A stretch of DNA of 64,000 bases from Cladopsammia gracilis (GCA_022457155.1 JAJGOT010000049.1:1632001-1696000), one strand, 5' to 3'; shown: positions 42,924 through 54,655, counted from the first letter of the stretch. Notes: generated from the sequence alone by a model not told the origin. Translations and numbers: made by a program.

Positions 42924-43874
42924 GAAGCCTAAAATCTGCGTGCAAGAGCATAGGGCGAATGCCACCACAGTTTCGACAAGTTGTTTATCAACCAGGAAAA
43001 CACCTAGACTGACCAAAAACCGGTTCGTAAGTTTCACCAATACTACCATCCACTTGTCGTTATATGTTTTAGGAGGAAATAATATATAATCTCGGTAAAA
43101 TTAAGAGCAGAGCAATATTACATATTTAGCGCGTTTCGCCATGTGTGTTGGTCTAAAGACTGAGTCAGTAAATTTTAATGGTTTGTAGCATTCGCAATCG
43201 AACTTGCTGTAAGATATGCATGCCTATACAACATATTCTTGGTGTTGAGTGTCCATGATTATTATTTTTCGAGGTGCAATAAATATTTATTTCACCTCGG
43301 GTGGAAACAAGCTTGACGGCATTTCTGTTGCAGCGTTTCTGTTCCGACGAATTTTTGGAACTTGGCCACATTCTAGATTATATCCAGACGACGATCGAAT
43401 AGTATCCTATGATGTATTTTTCCAGGCGCATCACGCAATATCGCAGTTATGGTGGATTCCTTTGCGAAATAATGCCGTTTTCTCGCTGGCTTTTTTCTTG
43501 TTTCTGTTCCAGTAAAAGGTAAGAAAACTGTATTATTTTGTTATTTGACATGATCTCTTTGATTTGTAATGGTTCAAGAGCGCAGCTTTCGTTAAAAAAC
43601 CTTTGTTTTGATTGTTCTACGGAGCCTTCGCGTCACAAAGTGTTCAGTGACCCGCAACTAGATCATGAATATTCACAATTTTTTGGATTGTGTGTTGATG
43701 TCTTCCAGACATGGGCTTCACGCTACTAAAATGAAGTACTGATTATTGTACAGGCAAAGAAATACCGAGAAGTACCCGCATTTCTAAGACTTTTTGAGCG
43801 GCCAAAGATGACTGAAATTTTGTATATTCGATCACATTTCAATGCTACGCGTGTGAATGGGTGTTGTTATAAAA

Positions 43875-44371
43875 GGTGACAGGCCCAGCACAAATCCTGC
43901 TCGTCGCTAAAAGCGTTTTAGCCCAGCTTTAGAATAATTCTACCCCAAGTACGTGTCTGAGAGATTTTTCCATTCAGATCAAAGTAAAGATATAACAGGC
44001 CTATTGTTCTAAATTTCGCTTTCCAGAGCCGTTTAGAATATTTAGTTTCGCCGCTGACTCGTCCCCAGTCGTCTCTCAATTCACGAGAGGAGCGCGGCCG
44101 AGGGGAGCGCGAGGTGATCCCATCACCCCCTTCGGTCGCGCTTCTCTCGTTCCGCGTCTATCCCCACGCGCGTCTCCCGCGACTTACCTAGAAAGACGAC
44201 TGGGGACGAGTCAGGTTTCGCCGTCATTTCAGTGTTTGCTAGCTCTTAGCGTAACAATAGAGTTTCTTTGGCTCAATTTGAAAGAGTTGCAAGATCAGTA
44301 GTAGCCGCTTAATAGGAATTATTCGCTGCTTTGGATCAATTCATTTCTCAGTACGTGATTTAATGTGAGCG
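43875..44371 (+). repeat. Dispersed repeat R2 copy with inserted MITE
   Basis: Collinear with 49893-50670: GGTGACAGGCCCAGCACAAA, CTACCCCAAGTACGTGTCTG, CCAGAGCCGTTTAGAATATT and AAGATCAGTAGTAGCCGCTT occur in the same order. It contains the 161-bp MITE (44054-44214), absent from the 50.5-kb copy, and lacks the insertion found there at about 50040-50477. Confidence 0.85.
44054..44214. mobile_element. 161-bp MITE with 9-bp duplication and empty site
   Basis: Exact ends CTGACTCGTCCCCAGTCG and complement. GTTTCGCCG is present at 44045-44053 and 44215-44223. The other R2 copy reads across the site at about 50503-50513 (GTTATGCCGTC). GC-rich core. The 9-bp duplication matches the Mutator-like pattern seen at 3768-5053, 38059-39086 and 2296-2517. 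Confidence 0.92.
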
Positions 44372-44712
44372 CTGTCAACTGTCACGGGGACGACAGCTCT
44401 TCTTCGTTTATCCTTCCGATCGTCTCCACAAAACTGACATGTACTTCTCTACAGATTAGCAAAACACACGGAAAACCTTCAAAGTGACGCTGAAATTCTC
44501 CTTTGAAACACTGGATGTACGCCAACTCGTTATTGTCAAAAGCAGAAGCTGTAGAACCCAAATTTGTTTGTAAACACTCCATAGTTAGCACTGCGACGTT
44601 CACTTTGTGCGAGCTGTAGAATACTGATGACGTCACATACGCAGTGATAATATAAGATGAAACAGGATGCATCATGGGATACTATTCGATCGTCGTCTGG
44701 ATTATATCAAGG

Positions 44713-45240
44713 GAAGTTGATTCGAAAATTTTGAGCCAAATAAAACGAACCAACTGATTTTTTTTTCTAGGAGGGCCTCAAAATGAAATGAGGGGTTTGC
44801 GCAAATCCAGATTTTGGCTCCTGTATTTATTTCGAAGAAAATCGGTTCATGTTTGTTAATCCATGCTTCATTCAACTAGGAGATACTAAAATAATTATTG
44901 CAATAGAGTAAAAAACAAAGAAGTTATAACCAAAAGTTTTCCGTCGCGAAATTGCATCCAGGTCACAGATGAGCGCATTTTGCATTTTGAGCGAGTCACC
45001 TTAATGTGGTCTCTTTTATTGAAAATTCCCCTTTTTGATTCATATTTTGTTGGAATGGTTTTTTTAAAAAACAAAACTGGCCTCAGCGTGACAGGCAGAG
45101 TTGTTTGTTTCATTCATTCGATCACTATGGGCTTTGCTGATTTACATTTTACTTCTTTAATGCGAATTTGTGTTCTTAAACCAAAAAACTTGTCTTTAAA
45201 TGAAGCTACATGACACGCGAGAACGCCGTGAGTTGCCCCA
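44713..45240. other. No gene seen
   Basis: Anonymous AT-rich sequence; overlapping frames on the two strands at 44895-45213 have no motif. Confidence 0.5.
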
Positions 45241-45249
45241 GGTAGGCGC

Positions 45250-45575
45250 GCCAAAGTGTTTATATGAGAAAAAGTTGTCCCGCCTGCCATAGCCTGCGAG
45301 CAGGCTCTACTATTTGGGTTTCGCGCGCGAGTGCTATGCGAGCGGCGAAGCTGTGAATTACGAGCGAGAAACACGCACGTGATCGCGCGCCAATTACGTA
45401 AGAAATAGGCACGCGGATGACCAATCACAATCGAGAATTTTGTTACTGGCGGGCTCCGCCGCCAAGATACTTGCGCGATACCCCATTTTCCTCGCCCCAT
45501 TCTTCTCGCCGGCTTCGCCGGCTCCGCCGCCGCAATTGTCCCTTTCGTAAACGGTCGATGCCATTTTAGCAACAC
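45250..45575. mobile_element. GC-rich MITE segment related to 56970-57075
   Basis: GTGTTTATATGAGAAAAAGTTG matches 39940, TAGCCTGCGAGCAGGCTCT is a self-complementary block, and CTCCGCCGCCAAGATACT...GCGATACCCC together with CGTAAACGGTCGATGCCATT are found, the latter in reverse complement, at 56980-57045. The 153-codon minus-strand frame here is a product of GC-rich repeat and has no known domain. Confidence 0.6.
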
Positions 45576-45611
45576 TTAGAAAAATTTTCACCAATTTTAG
45601 CATCTAACATC

Positions 45612-45645
45612 TCTCCTTTACCACTAGACCACTGGGTTGATCCGG
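45612..45645 (-). ncRNA. Weak tRNA-like A-box (SINE remnant?)
   Basis: On the minus strand the bases AGTGGTCTAGTGGTAAAGG fit a pol III A-box region of a tRNA. No B-box is visible at the usual distance, so this is at most a fragment. Confidence 0.25.
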
Positions 45646-46081
45646 CAAACCCACGCAAAATTTAATTATAAAAGGTGCTTTTTACTTGGGCGTAGCGACC
45701 AAGTATAAAAATGCAGTTTGGTCGTCCACAAATGTGCAGTATTGCGCAACTCTGGGGACGGCGGGATTGTTCACCAAACCTTCACCGCGGTCACACGTCC
45801 GAGGCGTTTTTCGTTTTATTTGGTGGGTTTCATTTAGTATTAAGTGGAAACGTGGGCAAGGATGTATAAAATAATTAGTTTATGTAACTATCTTTTCATC
45901 TTTCCGGCTCAAAATAATGAGCTTCTTTTCGATCGTTGAAAACTGATCAAAACGCTTCGTGCCTGAGCAAAATTGTGTTGGCAAATGGCGCCGACAGTTC
46001 TGCGGTTCATAGTTTTTAAACGCTTAGAACTTTTTTTAGTAAACTTCAAAAGGTTTAGTGAGTTGACAGTGTATTGTTAAT
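45646..46081. other. No gene seen
   Basis: Anonymous sequence between the GC-rich segment and the single-unit tandem-repeat element. Confidence 0.5.
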
Positions 46082-47234
46082 AGCGGAGCACTTGCCGGGC
46101 CGAAGGCCCGGCTGCGCAGCCAATACTCATAGAACCTATGCCCGTCATTTTTCATGGTCATGGCTAGCGGAATGTTTCGCGGGCGCGCCTCCGTGACATG
46201 TGTCAGTCAACAGTCAAGTCGGTCGCGCAAGGCAAACTCGCGGGCGCGTTTGACGCCACACGCGCGGCTACACAGCCGTCAGCTCTGTAAACACTTTTTA
46301 AAGTTTTAAAAAAGTTGGATCTTTCGCAGTGTTTAGTGGACAGTAAAGTCGTTATTTCGCTGCATTTTTTCGCGGTTTGCTACTCAAGACAGGATACTAA
46401 ATAAGGGATACTCAGAAGCCGCTTTAGTGGAAAAAGAAGAGCTTAAAGGGATAAAATCTTGCTTCGAGGACCTTCATACGTTTATATCAATGCGGGAGAT
46501 GTTTGTTTTTATTACGGATTTCAGAACCAACGCGGAGATTTAAAGAATTTTCAAGCAAGCGAGGGACTTAAAGGTAAAACAAATTACATTTTTCGATGGG
46601 AATTTATCTTGATATGAATCTGTGATTGGCCTTTTATTTGTGTTCACGTTAGTTTTGGAGAATTGTTTATAAACGTGTAGCTTAATTCCGGTGTATTAAT
46701 TTCCTGAATTTCATCGAAGACACGGCTCGGGATCGACGCGCTATAAATGTACGCGTTTTGCTTTTAAACATAAACTAATGGAGATTTCAATAAAATTTTT
46801 CGAAAGAAGATTGTGTTGTCCATTTTTATGTGTTTGTTCATTCATAACATGGATTGAAAAGCGATTTTATGTAAACAAAACAAGACTTAGATTTTATACT
46901 CGCGTCGCCTAATGCAAATATGTTTGTGTATTTTTGCATTTTTGATTTCCAAATCAGTTTCTCGGACATTTTTTGACAAGCAACAACTGTATTTTATTCG
47001 GGAAATAGTCGTTATAGTTATTCTAGACAGAGAAAAAGTTGTTTTTGTGAATTTTTGTACGGTCTAGATGTACTGTGCAGACGGTCGGGTAATAACCTTA
47101 CTGTTTTTGAGAATTGCTAAAATTGAAAAATAACCCGGTCGTCAATCTTAATTCTTGTGCCTTCGACCTTTCACCTTAGTTTATAAGCTTGTTCAAAGTG
47201 CTACGCTGATAGGCTCAGCCTATCTATATATATT
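46082..47234 (-). mobile_element. Single-unit copy of the 409-bp-repeat element (possible HINE)
   Basis: Opposite orientation to 5758-8455. It begins AGCGGAGC, then a perfect hairpin GCCGGGCC-GAA-GGCCCGGC (46094-46112), followed by the block TAGAACCTATGCCCGTCATT shared with about 8390-8415. One 409-type unit lies at about 46790-47165, then the shared GGTGAAAGG flank and a TATCTATATATA remnant at about 47219-47234. The 46.3-46.78 kb part differs from the other copy. Same ends with a different number of units implies array expansion in the 5.8-8.4 kb copy. Confidence 0.75.
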
Positions 47235-47599
47235 TTATGAAACTTTTAATAAACAGCGAAAATGACAACCTTAACTTTGAAGTACTTTGGTTAACTTTTG
47301 CAAATTTCTCTCGTTTGACCGCGGTGGAGTATATACCTATTGTTTGTTGATGCGAGGTGAACGTCACAAAGTGCGAGTTGTGTTTTCTCTGTTGCATTGA
47401 ACAGTTTCATATTCAATATGCGTAAGGAAATTACTCAAGAAGACACTGCGAAAGTATTTGACACTCGCGATTTGACACTCGCGATTAATTCTAGTACGAT
47501 ACCTTCATGACGGAAACCCGCTAAAACATGTTTAAACGAACGTGAAGAAGATAATTTAGACGAATACATACATAGCGATAGCCTACATTAACGCTTAAG
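47235..47599. other. No gene seen
   Basis: A tandem CTCGCGATTTGACA pair at about 47462-47485 is the only visible structure. Confidence 0.5.
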
Positions 47600-47815
47600 A
47601 AGTGAACAGTGGACAGCGAAGGAAGAAATATAAGCGTGGTAGAAATCCCAATTAATTTCACTTCTTTCGGTTGTTTGCCTTTCATTAATTTTTATTTCGT
47701 GAAGTTGAAGGAACAGAACTTTGGGTGCAAAAATTCACCGCCGAGAGAAGATGTAAACAATGCACGCGGTGTCTTGCGATACGTTTCTTGCGAGTTTCGC
47801 TTCCACTTTTTTATT
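47600..47815. repeat. Inverted partner of 55795-56010
   Basis: GTGAACAGTGGACAGCGAAG, TATAAGCGTGG, GTTTGCCTTTCATTAATTTT and GATGTAAACAATG are found in reverse complement and same order at 55795-56010. The frame at 47609-47935 runs through it, but the homologous copy has different frames, so it is unlikely to be coding. Confidence 0.72.
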
Positions 47816-49892
47816 TATTTTCCGTGTTTCGGATACAGAGGAAGAAAAACAGGATATATTTTCGTGTGTCTGATTGCGAGATGTTTTATGAAACAGCTGC
47901 GTTATGCGTTACTGGAAAGGTTTCAAATGATTTAAGAGGCAGTCGGTGTAAATTTCGACCACTCGATTTGGATCGATATTCCGATTTCCTTCAAACTTTC
48001 TGCACGAAACAAGGTTGATATAGGATAAACGAAAATACCTCTATTTTGTTTCAAGACTTCATAAGACTCGACATTTTGAGGCGAATGTCATTGCCACCCG
48101 AAACCCTAGAAATAGACCTTTCATCAAGCTGAAAATACCCTATATTGGAATATTTGGTTCTGAGCGTATATTTATTCGTAGAGGCTTAGATTTTTACCAG
48201 CAAATGATGCATCCTATTACTTCACAAAAATGGTAAAAGAAAGTCAAACTATTTAGAATTGATCATCTAACAACAACTCAAACAGATCAAAGTCAACAGC
48301 CCGTTCACGAAGACGGCCAAGTCGTGCAACAAAAATCAAAATTTCTCAAAATTCTGACTTACTCTGAAAATCACATGTATTTTTATAAAGAGTACTAGAA
48401 TAGTGTTTTTAAACTGCGGAATAAAATTTAGTGTATCTCTATTATGCGAACATATACGGTTGCCACAATTTTGGACAAATCTGCAATTAGGCGACTCCTG
48501 TTGTGTGACAGCGATTTCATCCCAAGCGCACAAATTTCGACTTTTTTGCCTTTTCCACAAGTTAGAATTAACAAATATGATTTAAAAGAGTAAAAAGTTA
48601 AAATCATACCTCAAACGTTCCACAATTTTTCTTCCACAGCGTCATTTTACAGATTAACTGGCAGCAAATTTGAGATGTCACGGATGCGTTAAATTTGGTC
48701 ACGGTTTTCTTCAGCGGAATCCAGGTCATGTTAGCTAAAAACCTGAACATCTCCACAAAGTTCCATGAAGTTTGTGTTGTTATTTAAACGAACATTCTTC
48801 CGACCGAGAAATCACCAGCTGCTGATAAAATAAAGAAGTTATATCGAGCCAAAGAGGTTTCAAATACTATCGTCCATCTTGTTTTTGTTTTTATAAATTA
48901 CCGCTGACCGGAACAGCGATCTGGTCTGATCCGGAAATCAGTTCGGACGCTTGAAAAGTAATCCAAGGCGATATGTTCAGAATAACGGTGGCAAAGACAT
49001 TTCTTTTGTAAATATTCTTTGGACAAAGTGTGCAATAGCTGTCACTTTTATCACAAACGTTCAAGAAGATCGACTGCATGAATAAATAATCTCTATAATT
49101 TAGGTAGGTCGTGCAACTCCGCTCCGTATTGTCCAGTACAGTTGTGTACCCGCGTCACTCAACACCTCCCCAGACGGAGGTCCATAACTGGACTACACTC
49201 CATATTGAGATGTAATGATTTTTCACACGATAAGACAGTCCTGTTTATTTTGCTATAACGCAAGGGGCAAAGAAGTCAAATTTGACTTGGCTGAGATCAG
49301 GCTCTCTTGTTTGGGTTTCCCGGGAGGGCGACAAAACTCAAAGCCCACCGGGAGGCCGTTTCGAATAACTCACTTTATACCGGTCATTTCGCGCGAAACC
49401 CAAACAAGAGATCTTGCTATAACATGAACAAGCAATCACTTCCGCTGCTTTCCAGTCTTTTCCCATTAAATAAGGGATATGTTCTTCAGTTTGTAGATAC
49501 TGTGTTGCAAGGGGACCCGGGAGGGGATGTGAGAAGTAGCCGCTTACATTCAGTGTGAAATGATTTTAATTTGCTAGGACAAAAACAACAATTATTTTGT
49601 GTAAGAGAAAGGTATCATATAGAGACATTATTGCGTTAGGCCTAACGTTACGCCCCAGCCACATGAGATTATAATCCTACTTAGCTTTTATAATTGCACT
49701 TATAAGACGCAGCGTGATAGGGTCCTGACATTAGAATAAGACCCAACGCAATTAAAATGAAGTGGCATATAATCTGATCTGAAAGATCTATCATTTCTAA
49801 ATTCGTTGTTGACCATTTGTTTGGTTCAAACGGAATGCCAAGGGTTGAGAAAGGAATTATCTGCATCGTTCCATATGGGATTTAAGTTATTA
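47816..49892. other. No gene; one short inverted repeat
   Basis: About 2 kb of AT-rich DNA with no identifiable coding sequence. At 49299-49413 CTCTTGTTTGGGTTTC and its complement enclose a CGGGAGG-rich 85-base core, a probable small MITE. Frames at 49215-49427 and 49307-49558 overlap it. Confidence 0.5.
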
Positions 49893-50690
49893 CAAAAGGT
49901 GACAGGCCTAGCACAAATCCTGTTCGTCGCTAAAAGCATTTTATCCCAGCTTTAGAATAAGTCTACCCCAAGTACGTGTCTGAGATATATTTCCGTTCAG
50001 ATCAAAATAAAGATACAACAGGCCTGTTGTTCTAAATGTTGTCCTTTTTTTGATCTTAGGGAAAAAGCTCTCGCTGTGAGGGTGTTACGAAAACTAAGAC
50101 CCCGAAAACTAAGACCTAAGACCTAAACCCCGAAAACTAAGACCCCGAAAACTAAGACCTCGAAAACTAAGACCCCCCCCCCCCCCCGTCCTTTCATTGA
50201 TTTTCACTTTTCCGGTGGGTCTTAGTTTTCGTAATTACGAAAGCTCATTACGAAAACTAAGACCCCATCTCATTTTTCTTGTTTATCAATTTTATTTTAT
50301 TTTAATAAATAGAATATGTTGAAATGTAAAAAGCGAATAATACACAGCAATTAACACCCCGTCTTTTCATTGATTTATCACTTCTCCGGTGGGTCTTAGT
50401 TTTCGTGATTACAAAAGCTCATTACGAAAACTAAGACCCCATCTCATTGTGGGGATACTGACAGGAAGAATTTACGTTTTCCAGAGCCGTTTAGAATATT
50501 TAGTTATGCCGTCATTTCAGTGTTTGCTAGCTGTTAACGTAACAGTAGAGTTTCTTTGGCTCAATTTGAAAGAGTTGCAAGATCAGTAGTAGCCGCTTAT
50601 AGGAATTATTCGCTGCTTAAGATCAGTTCATTTATCTCAGTACGTGATTTAATGTGAGCGCAAGTCTGCGGTTAGCATAACTTACGATGT
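49893..50690 (+). repeat. Dispersed repeat R2 copy with an ACTAAGACC-rich insertion
   Basis: R2 blocks 49893-50037 and 50478-50690 match 43875-44371. Between them, about 50040-50477, is material absent from the 44-kb copy. This insertion has five CGAAAACTAAGACC units (50086-50172), a C-run, and two copies of a hairpin-forming GGTGGGTCTTAGTTTTCG...CGAAAACTAAGACCCC block (50213-50265 and 50389-50442). Confidence 0.82.
50040..50477. mobile_element. Insertion built of CGAAAACTAAGACC repeats
   Basis: The motif and its complement GGTCTTAGTTTTCG occur about nine times, in tandem at the left and as inverted pairs separated by ATTACGAAAGCTCATTA at two places. Its complete absence from the homologous R2 copy at 44.03 kb shows it was inserted. 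No coding frame. It might be a nested or tandemly expanded MITE with GGGTCTTAG ends. Confidence 0.7.
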
Positions 50691-51559
50691 AGTGTTTCTT
50701 CATCACGACTAGAAGATTCTAAGATCGAAGACTTATGCGATAGTAACGGTCTATATTGGAATAGTGGCATCTTGCAATTGTTTTTAGCTCCTCGGAGTTT
50801 ATTCTGATGTATTTCACGGAGCTAGGTAGTATCTCCATTGTCAGAAGCATTGCGTCATCGCATCCGGTTTGAAATATGTGAATCTCCACATTGATAGCTG
50901 TTTAGTAATTCTTACAGATGCAAGTGGTTTCTTTTAGATATTCTTTAAGCAAAGTCTAAACTAAACAGAGAACTATAATAAATCAGCATTTAAACACTTA
51001 AAATTGACCCACCTTTCCGATCTTATCGACCGTTTTGAGCTAAGCTGTGTCCTTTCAGGCGACCATGATTGGCAACGTGACCTGGAAATTATGCCATTTT
51101 GATAACGTATGAACTGTAGTGAACAACAGATAATTACACATGAACCGAATGTCAATTACGATCTCAAACTTCAATTCACCCTACCGTCTGTCGCGATCTC
51201 CCTTCTTTTTTCCGCATTTGTGAATTACTGTTCGATTACTGTGTAACACTCTTCGACACACTAAAAACACATCGAGACGTTACTCGAGGCAGACAGAATC
51301 TGCTCAAAATTGGTCACAAAGAGACGTACCAGACAGTGATGACATAAACACAATGGGCATAAAAAGCACGCACCAATCAGGAAAAAGTTACGCAATCGGC
51401 TGGCAAAGAGGGTCTGTTATAAAATACGGAAGGACTAGAATCTGAGACTGGAAGGTACTGAAAGGTCACTAAAACCATCAAAGACATGAAAGATTTGACA
51501 AAGATTGCAAGTTTCGAGCGCGTGATCTCTATCGCTTCTTTACGCGATTCTTTTTTTGT
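50691..51559. other. No gene seen
   Basis: Continues R2-like divergent sequence to about 50900 (matching 32600-32860 weakly), then anonymous DNA. Confidence 0.45.
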
Positions 51560-51675
51560 TAATTCTTTATTCCCGATTAAACCCTAGTTATTCATTATTC
51601 ATTTTCTTTTTAAGCCGTTATTCCTTATTCATTTTCTTTTTTTAAGCCGTTATTCATTATTCATTATTCCGCTTC
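51560..51675 (+). repeat. TTATTCATT minisatellite
   Basis: Units of TTATTCATTATTCATTTTC with TTTTTTAAGCCG spacers repeat about three times. Confidence 0.85.
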
Positions 51676-52348
51676 GATCTATCAGGATAAAAACTGAAAG
51701 CTCCCTGTGATGTCTGACTAGCAATCCAAGCTCTATGCACACAAAATATTAAGATATCGTCTTAATGTTTCAGGCCAATTAGGCTCATCAAATCATCCCA
51801 CGCAAAGCGCCCCACCCACATTCTGCTACAGGGAGGTGAGGTCCTCTTCGAGTGTACTTGTTATGACCACTTCCCTCAGCAGCTTGGCCAAACTAGTGGA
51901 TAACGGCGATAACTATTAACCCGGAGGTTCAGGATTCAAGTCTGCATCTGTGACCACAATTTCCCTATATTCTGGACCTAACCCTTTCACTTCCAGATAA
52001 ACCTCTTGAATCGTGTGGCATGGCTCTAGCCGTTTGAGTCTGTGGATAAAATCCTACAGATAACAAATAAATACATCCTGTGGTACAGTGTATTATGCTG
52101 TACTAGGTCTGTGCGTTATGCTGGATGTTACTTTTGAGTGTGTGACCGTTCAAATGACAGCTAATAGTCCATCCCTTACTCGTCAAAGAAGCCAACAAGT
52201 ACTCACTCAGGTGTAGAAACTACCTCCTGCCTACCTCCTCTCGCCAGAGGTCCGTTTTTATACTTTTTGGAATTCCCAGATTTTCGAAAACATAATTCGT
52301 TAAAAAAACAGATACAAATCCGAGTGTTTTTTAACGCATTCTCGTCCC
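51676..52348. other. No gene seen
   Basis: Anonymous sequence without repeats or coding similarity. Confidence 0.5.
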
Positions 52349-52405
52349 CAGAGCTCCACGGTTTTTTTAAATTACGTCTCGTGTAGCTCTGGTGACGGAC
52401 AAAAA
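52349..52405. mobile_element. Fragment of the CATTCTCGTCCCCAGAGC MITE family
   Basis: GCATTCTCGTCCCCAGAGCTCC on the left pairs loosely with GTAGCTCTGGTGACGGAC at about 52384-52401. Related pieces with CTCTGGGGA are at 54541-54590 and 55066-55119. Confidence 0.55.
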
Positions 52406-52776
52406 TTTGAATTTTTTGATTGGCCGTTTAAAAATGAATGCGCAATAAGGTAAACAATTTTACGCCTCTACGCATAAGGTTTTACTTCCGGTTGAATTTC
52501 AGTTGAAGTCCCATGACTACATCAACAAAACCAACGTAATTTCAACGCATTCAACGACCAATGTCACCCAGTTTTGTTTGGTTTAGCAGGTAAAGATACG
52601 GCTGCTAAATTTCAAAGTATAACGGGATCTGATTGTCGCTAAATATGAGCGATTCGTTTCCGAAAATAATCAGTATGTGTCTTGGAAGACGAAGCTATAA
52701 GCAGCCACAAATATTACAGAAGTATATTGCTTGCAACAGGGACGAGTATTAATTAAAGGAGAGGCAGAAATCCTGA
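52406..52776. other. No gene seen
   Basis: Anonymous DNA; nothing recognisable. Confidence 0.45.
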
Positions 52777-52881
52777 AGAAAGCCCAAGGGTGAAAAGAAA
52801 TATTACCACTAGATTACCCATTTTAAAGAAAGAAAGCCCAAGGGTGAAAAGAAATATTACCACTAGGTTACCCATTTTAAA
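52777..52881 (+). repeat. Tandem duplication of 52 bp
   Basis: GAAAGCCCAAGGGTGAAAAG with the following AAATATTACCACTAG and TTACCCATTTTAAA occurs twice back to back with one substitution, indicating a recent duplication. Confidence 0.9.
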
Positions 52882-53199
52882 TAACAACAAGAAGCTGTAC
52901 ACAGCTTGAACTCGTGGCGCCTTTAACTCATTGCAGCATTGATTCCCAAGTGATTTGAGTGCTTTTACAGAGAAACATAAGCTTAAAATTATATCTAATC
53001 AAAGGCTCCTAAGAGCCAACCCGAGAAGAAGAAATGCTAACGCGTAACGCGCAACGCGTAACGCAATATTGCCGTAAGCTTTAATACGTTTTCACACTGA
53101 CACAGTTCGATATATATATTTTTTTAAATTAAACGTAAGGATTTTTGACGAACGAAAAAAAAAGTACATCACTTTCATAATGTCCAGTTCGAAAAAAGA

Positions 53200-53228
<29 letters not shown>
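52882..53228. other. No gene; purine-rich run at right
   Basis: A short AACGCGTAACGCG repeat lies at 53039-53067. From about 53192 to 53230 the strand is almost pure purine (AAAAAAG units). Confidence 0.6.
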
Positions 53229-53229
<1 letters not shown>

Positions 53230-53230
<1 letters not shown>

Positions 53231-53306
53231 GGCTTGAGGCTGATTCGAACTCAGGCCGTCCGGGACTAAGCCACAAACTCAATCACTGCGCTGTCCAAGA
53301 GCACAT
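53230..53306 (-). ncRNA. tRNA-like sequence with A and B boxes (tRNA pseudogene or SINE head)
   Basis: On the minus strand TGGACAGCGCAGTGA (A-box region, about 53284-53297) is followed 40 bases later by GAGTTCGAATCA (B-box region, 53241-53252), with a T-arm stem CTGA/TCAG. A long T-run follows, suitable as a pol III terminator. The acceptor arm does not pair, so it is not a functional tRNA. Confidence 0.5.
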
Positions 53307-53556
53307 ACTACCCAAAACTAAATTTTATTATTTTAAGCTAGATACGCATCAGAACGCGTGTTTAGGTTGCAAAATCCTTTTAGATCGATTTTAATGTTGC
53401 ACTAAAAACTCCAAATGCGAAACATCTGTAAGCTTATTGTTGTCTATATTCGTTTACATCAAATTAATTATTGTTATCGTCGGATTCGCGTTGAATTCCT
53501 GTTACGAAACGTGTTCGTAACAAAGCATTTGCTCACTAAGTTTACAGCTGATGGAA

Positions 53557-53588
53557 GGAGCGAGTGAGTGAGTGAGTGAGTGAGTGAG
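53557..53588 (+). repeat. GAGT microsatellite
   Basis: Seven or so tandem GAGT units, beginning after GGAGC. Confidence 0.95.
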
Positions 53589-54540
53589 AGAATGAATTTT
53601 ATTTAAACACCCTTGCCGATAACCTGTTCATCATGCTTTCACGTATACACGGGTTTAAAAGTAAGACTACACTGCATTCACTAGATTCAGTAGCTGACAC
53701 TTAAGCTCGACCCGGAGCTCGATCGCTAAGCAAATGGCAAGTTTAATATATAAAACACAGAACTTGCCAGAGCAAAAATCCGACAGGAATAAGCGGCGAA
53801 CACAATATCAAACGGTCCTATCCATCCATGAACGCCTTGAATTGTCTTGAAAGTGTGCAGTTGTACGCAGTAGTTCGATCTTTATCTTGCTTCTCGAGTA
53901 CACAAACGGAGAGATTTTACGGTATGTATTTCATGGCCGAAAGCCATATAGTCGTCTATATAGACTTAAATATGCGTGCATAAATTTGCATGCGCTAATG
54001 TGACACGAAAAAAAACAAGAAAAGTCAACGCCGGATTTATAACTCGTGTGCTTCGCCACGAGTAACAACAACAACGCTATCAGCACTCTCGTAAGCAAGT
54101 TGTATTTTCTTTATTAGGTAGTACTCTTTGCTACAACTTGAAATACAAATCTAGGGAAACGAAGGTCACTCGAAGCCCAATTTAAATAACATAAAACGAA
54201 TGCAAAACAAAAATTCCTCGATATTTCTTACCACTGTTCGATGAAATATTAAAGCCTAATCAATGACCACAGCGGGTCCATCAACAAACTTAGCTGTCCC
54301 ATCAACTGATTTGGTCGGATATGATAGCGTTCAGTGGCGAAACGATAAATACACAGCTCCCAAACAAAAGAAACCGGTTGACTTATCGAGGAATTTCTAA
54401 AACCAGTAGGCAAAATACAAAGACAATCTTTCTTCTAAATAACAGCAGCACGAAAAGCTTTTCTTCTTTCCTTTTAGCGCGATGTTTTCCTGTAATTGTT
54501 AAGTCTTGTACAGTCCTTTCGAACGCCATTCCACACACAC
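53589..54540. other. No gene seen
   Basis: About 950 bases of AT-rich DNA; no repeat partner in the window and no coding similarity. Confidence 0.5.
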
Positions 54541-54655
54541 AACATTCTCGTCTCCAGAGCTCAACCAAACGAAACGAGGGCTCTGGGGATGCATTAGGCA
54601 TGTGCTAACGGATGTCGTGGATTTTACGACATCCGGAAGGCACTGTTACCAGAGC
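54541..54655. mobile_element. CATTCTCGTCTCCAGAGC MITE remnant with hairpin
   Basis: CATTCTCGTCTCCAGAGCT at the left and GGGCTCTGGGGATGCATT about 25 bases further form an inverted pair; AACGAAACGAGG in the middle is shared with 55085. A separate GGATGTCGTGG...ACGACATCC hairpin follows at 54609-54637. Confidence 0.6.

Larger units (their letters stand above)
43372..44712. repeat. Inverted CCAGACGACGATCGAATAG pair enclosing an R2 copy
   Basis: ATATCCAGACGACGATCGAA and the following TAGTATCC at 43378-43408 recur in reverse complement at about 44676-44706. The pair is about 45 bases long; whether it is the terminus of a transposon or a chance duplication is unclear. The enclosed region holds an R2 copy and a MITE, and frames at 43249-43515 and 44382-44675 that overlap the repeats and show no known motif. 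Confidence 0.5.

Noticed and set aside
45114..45575. 153-codon minus-strand frame
   Set aside because: It crosses GC-rich MITE sequence that is repeated at 57 kb in a different frame, and it contains no recognisable domain.
50086..50172. Interstitial telomeric repeat (CTAAGACC resembles CCCTAA)
   Set aside because: The unit is CGAAAACTAAGACC, 14 bases, not TTAGGG, and it also occurs as inverted hairpins within an inserted element.
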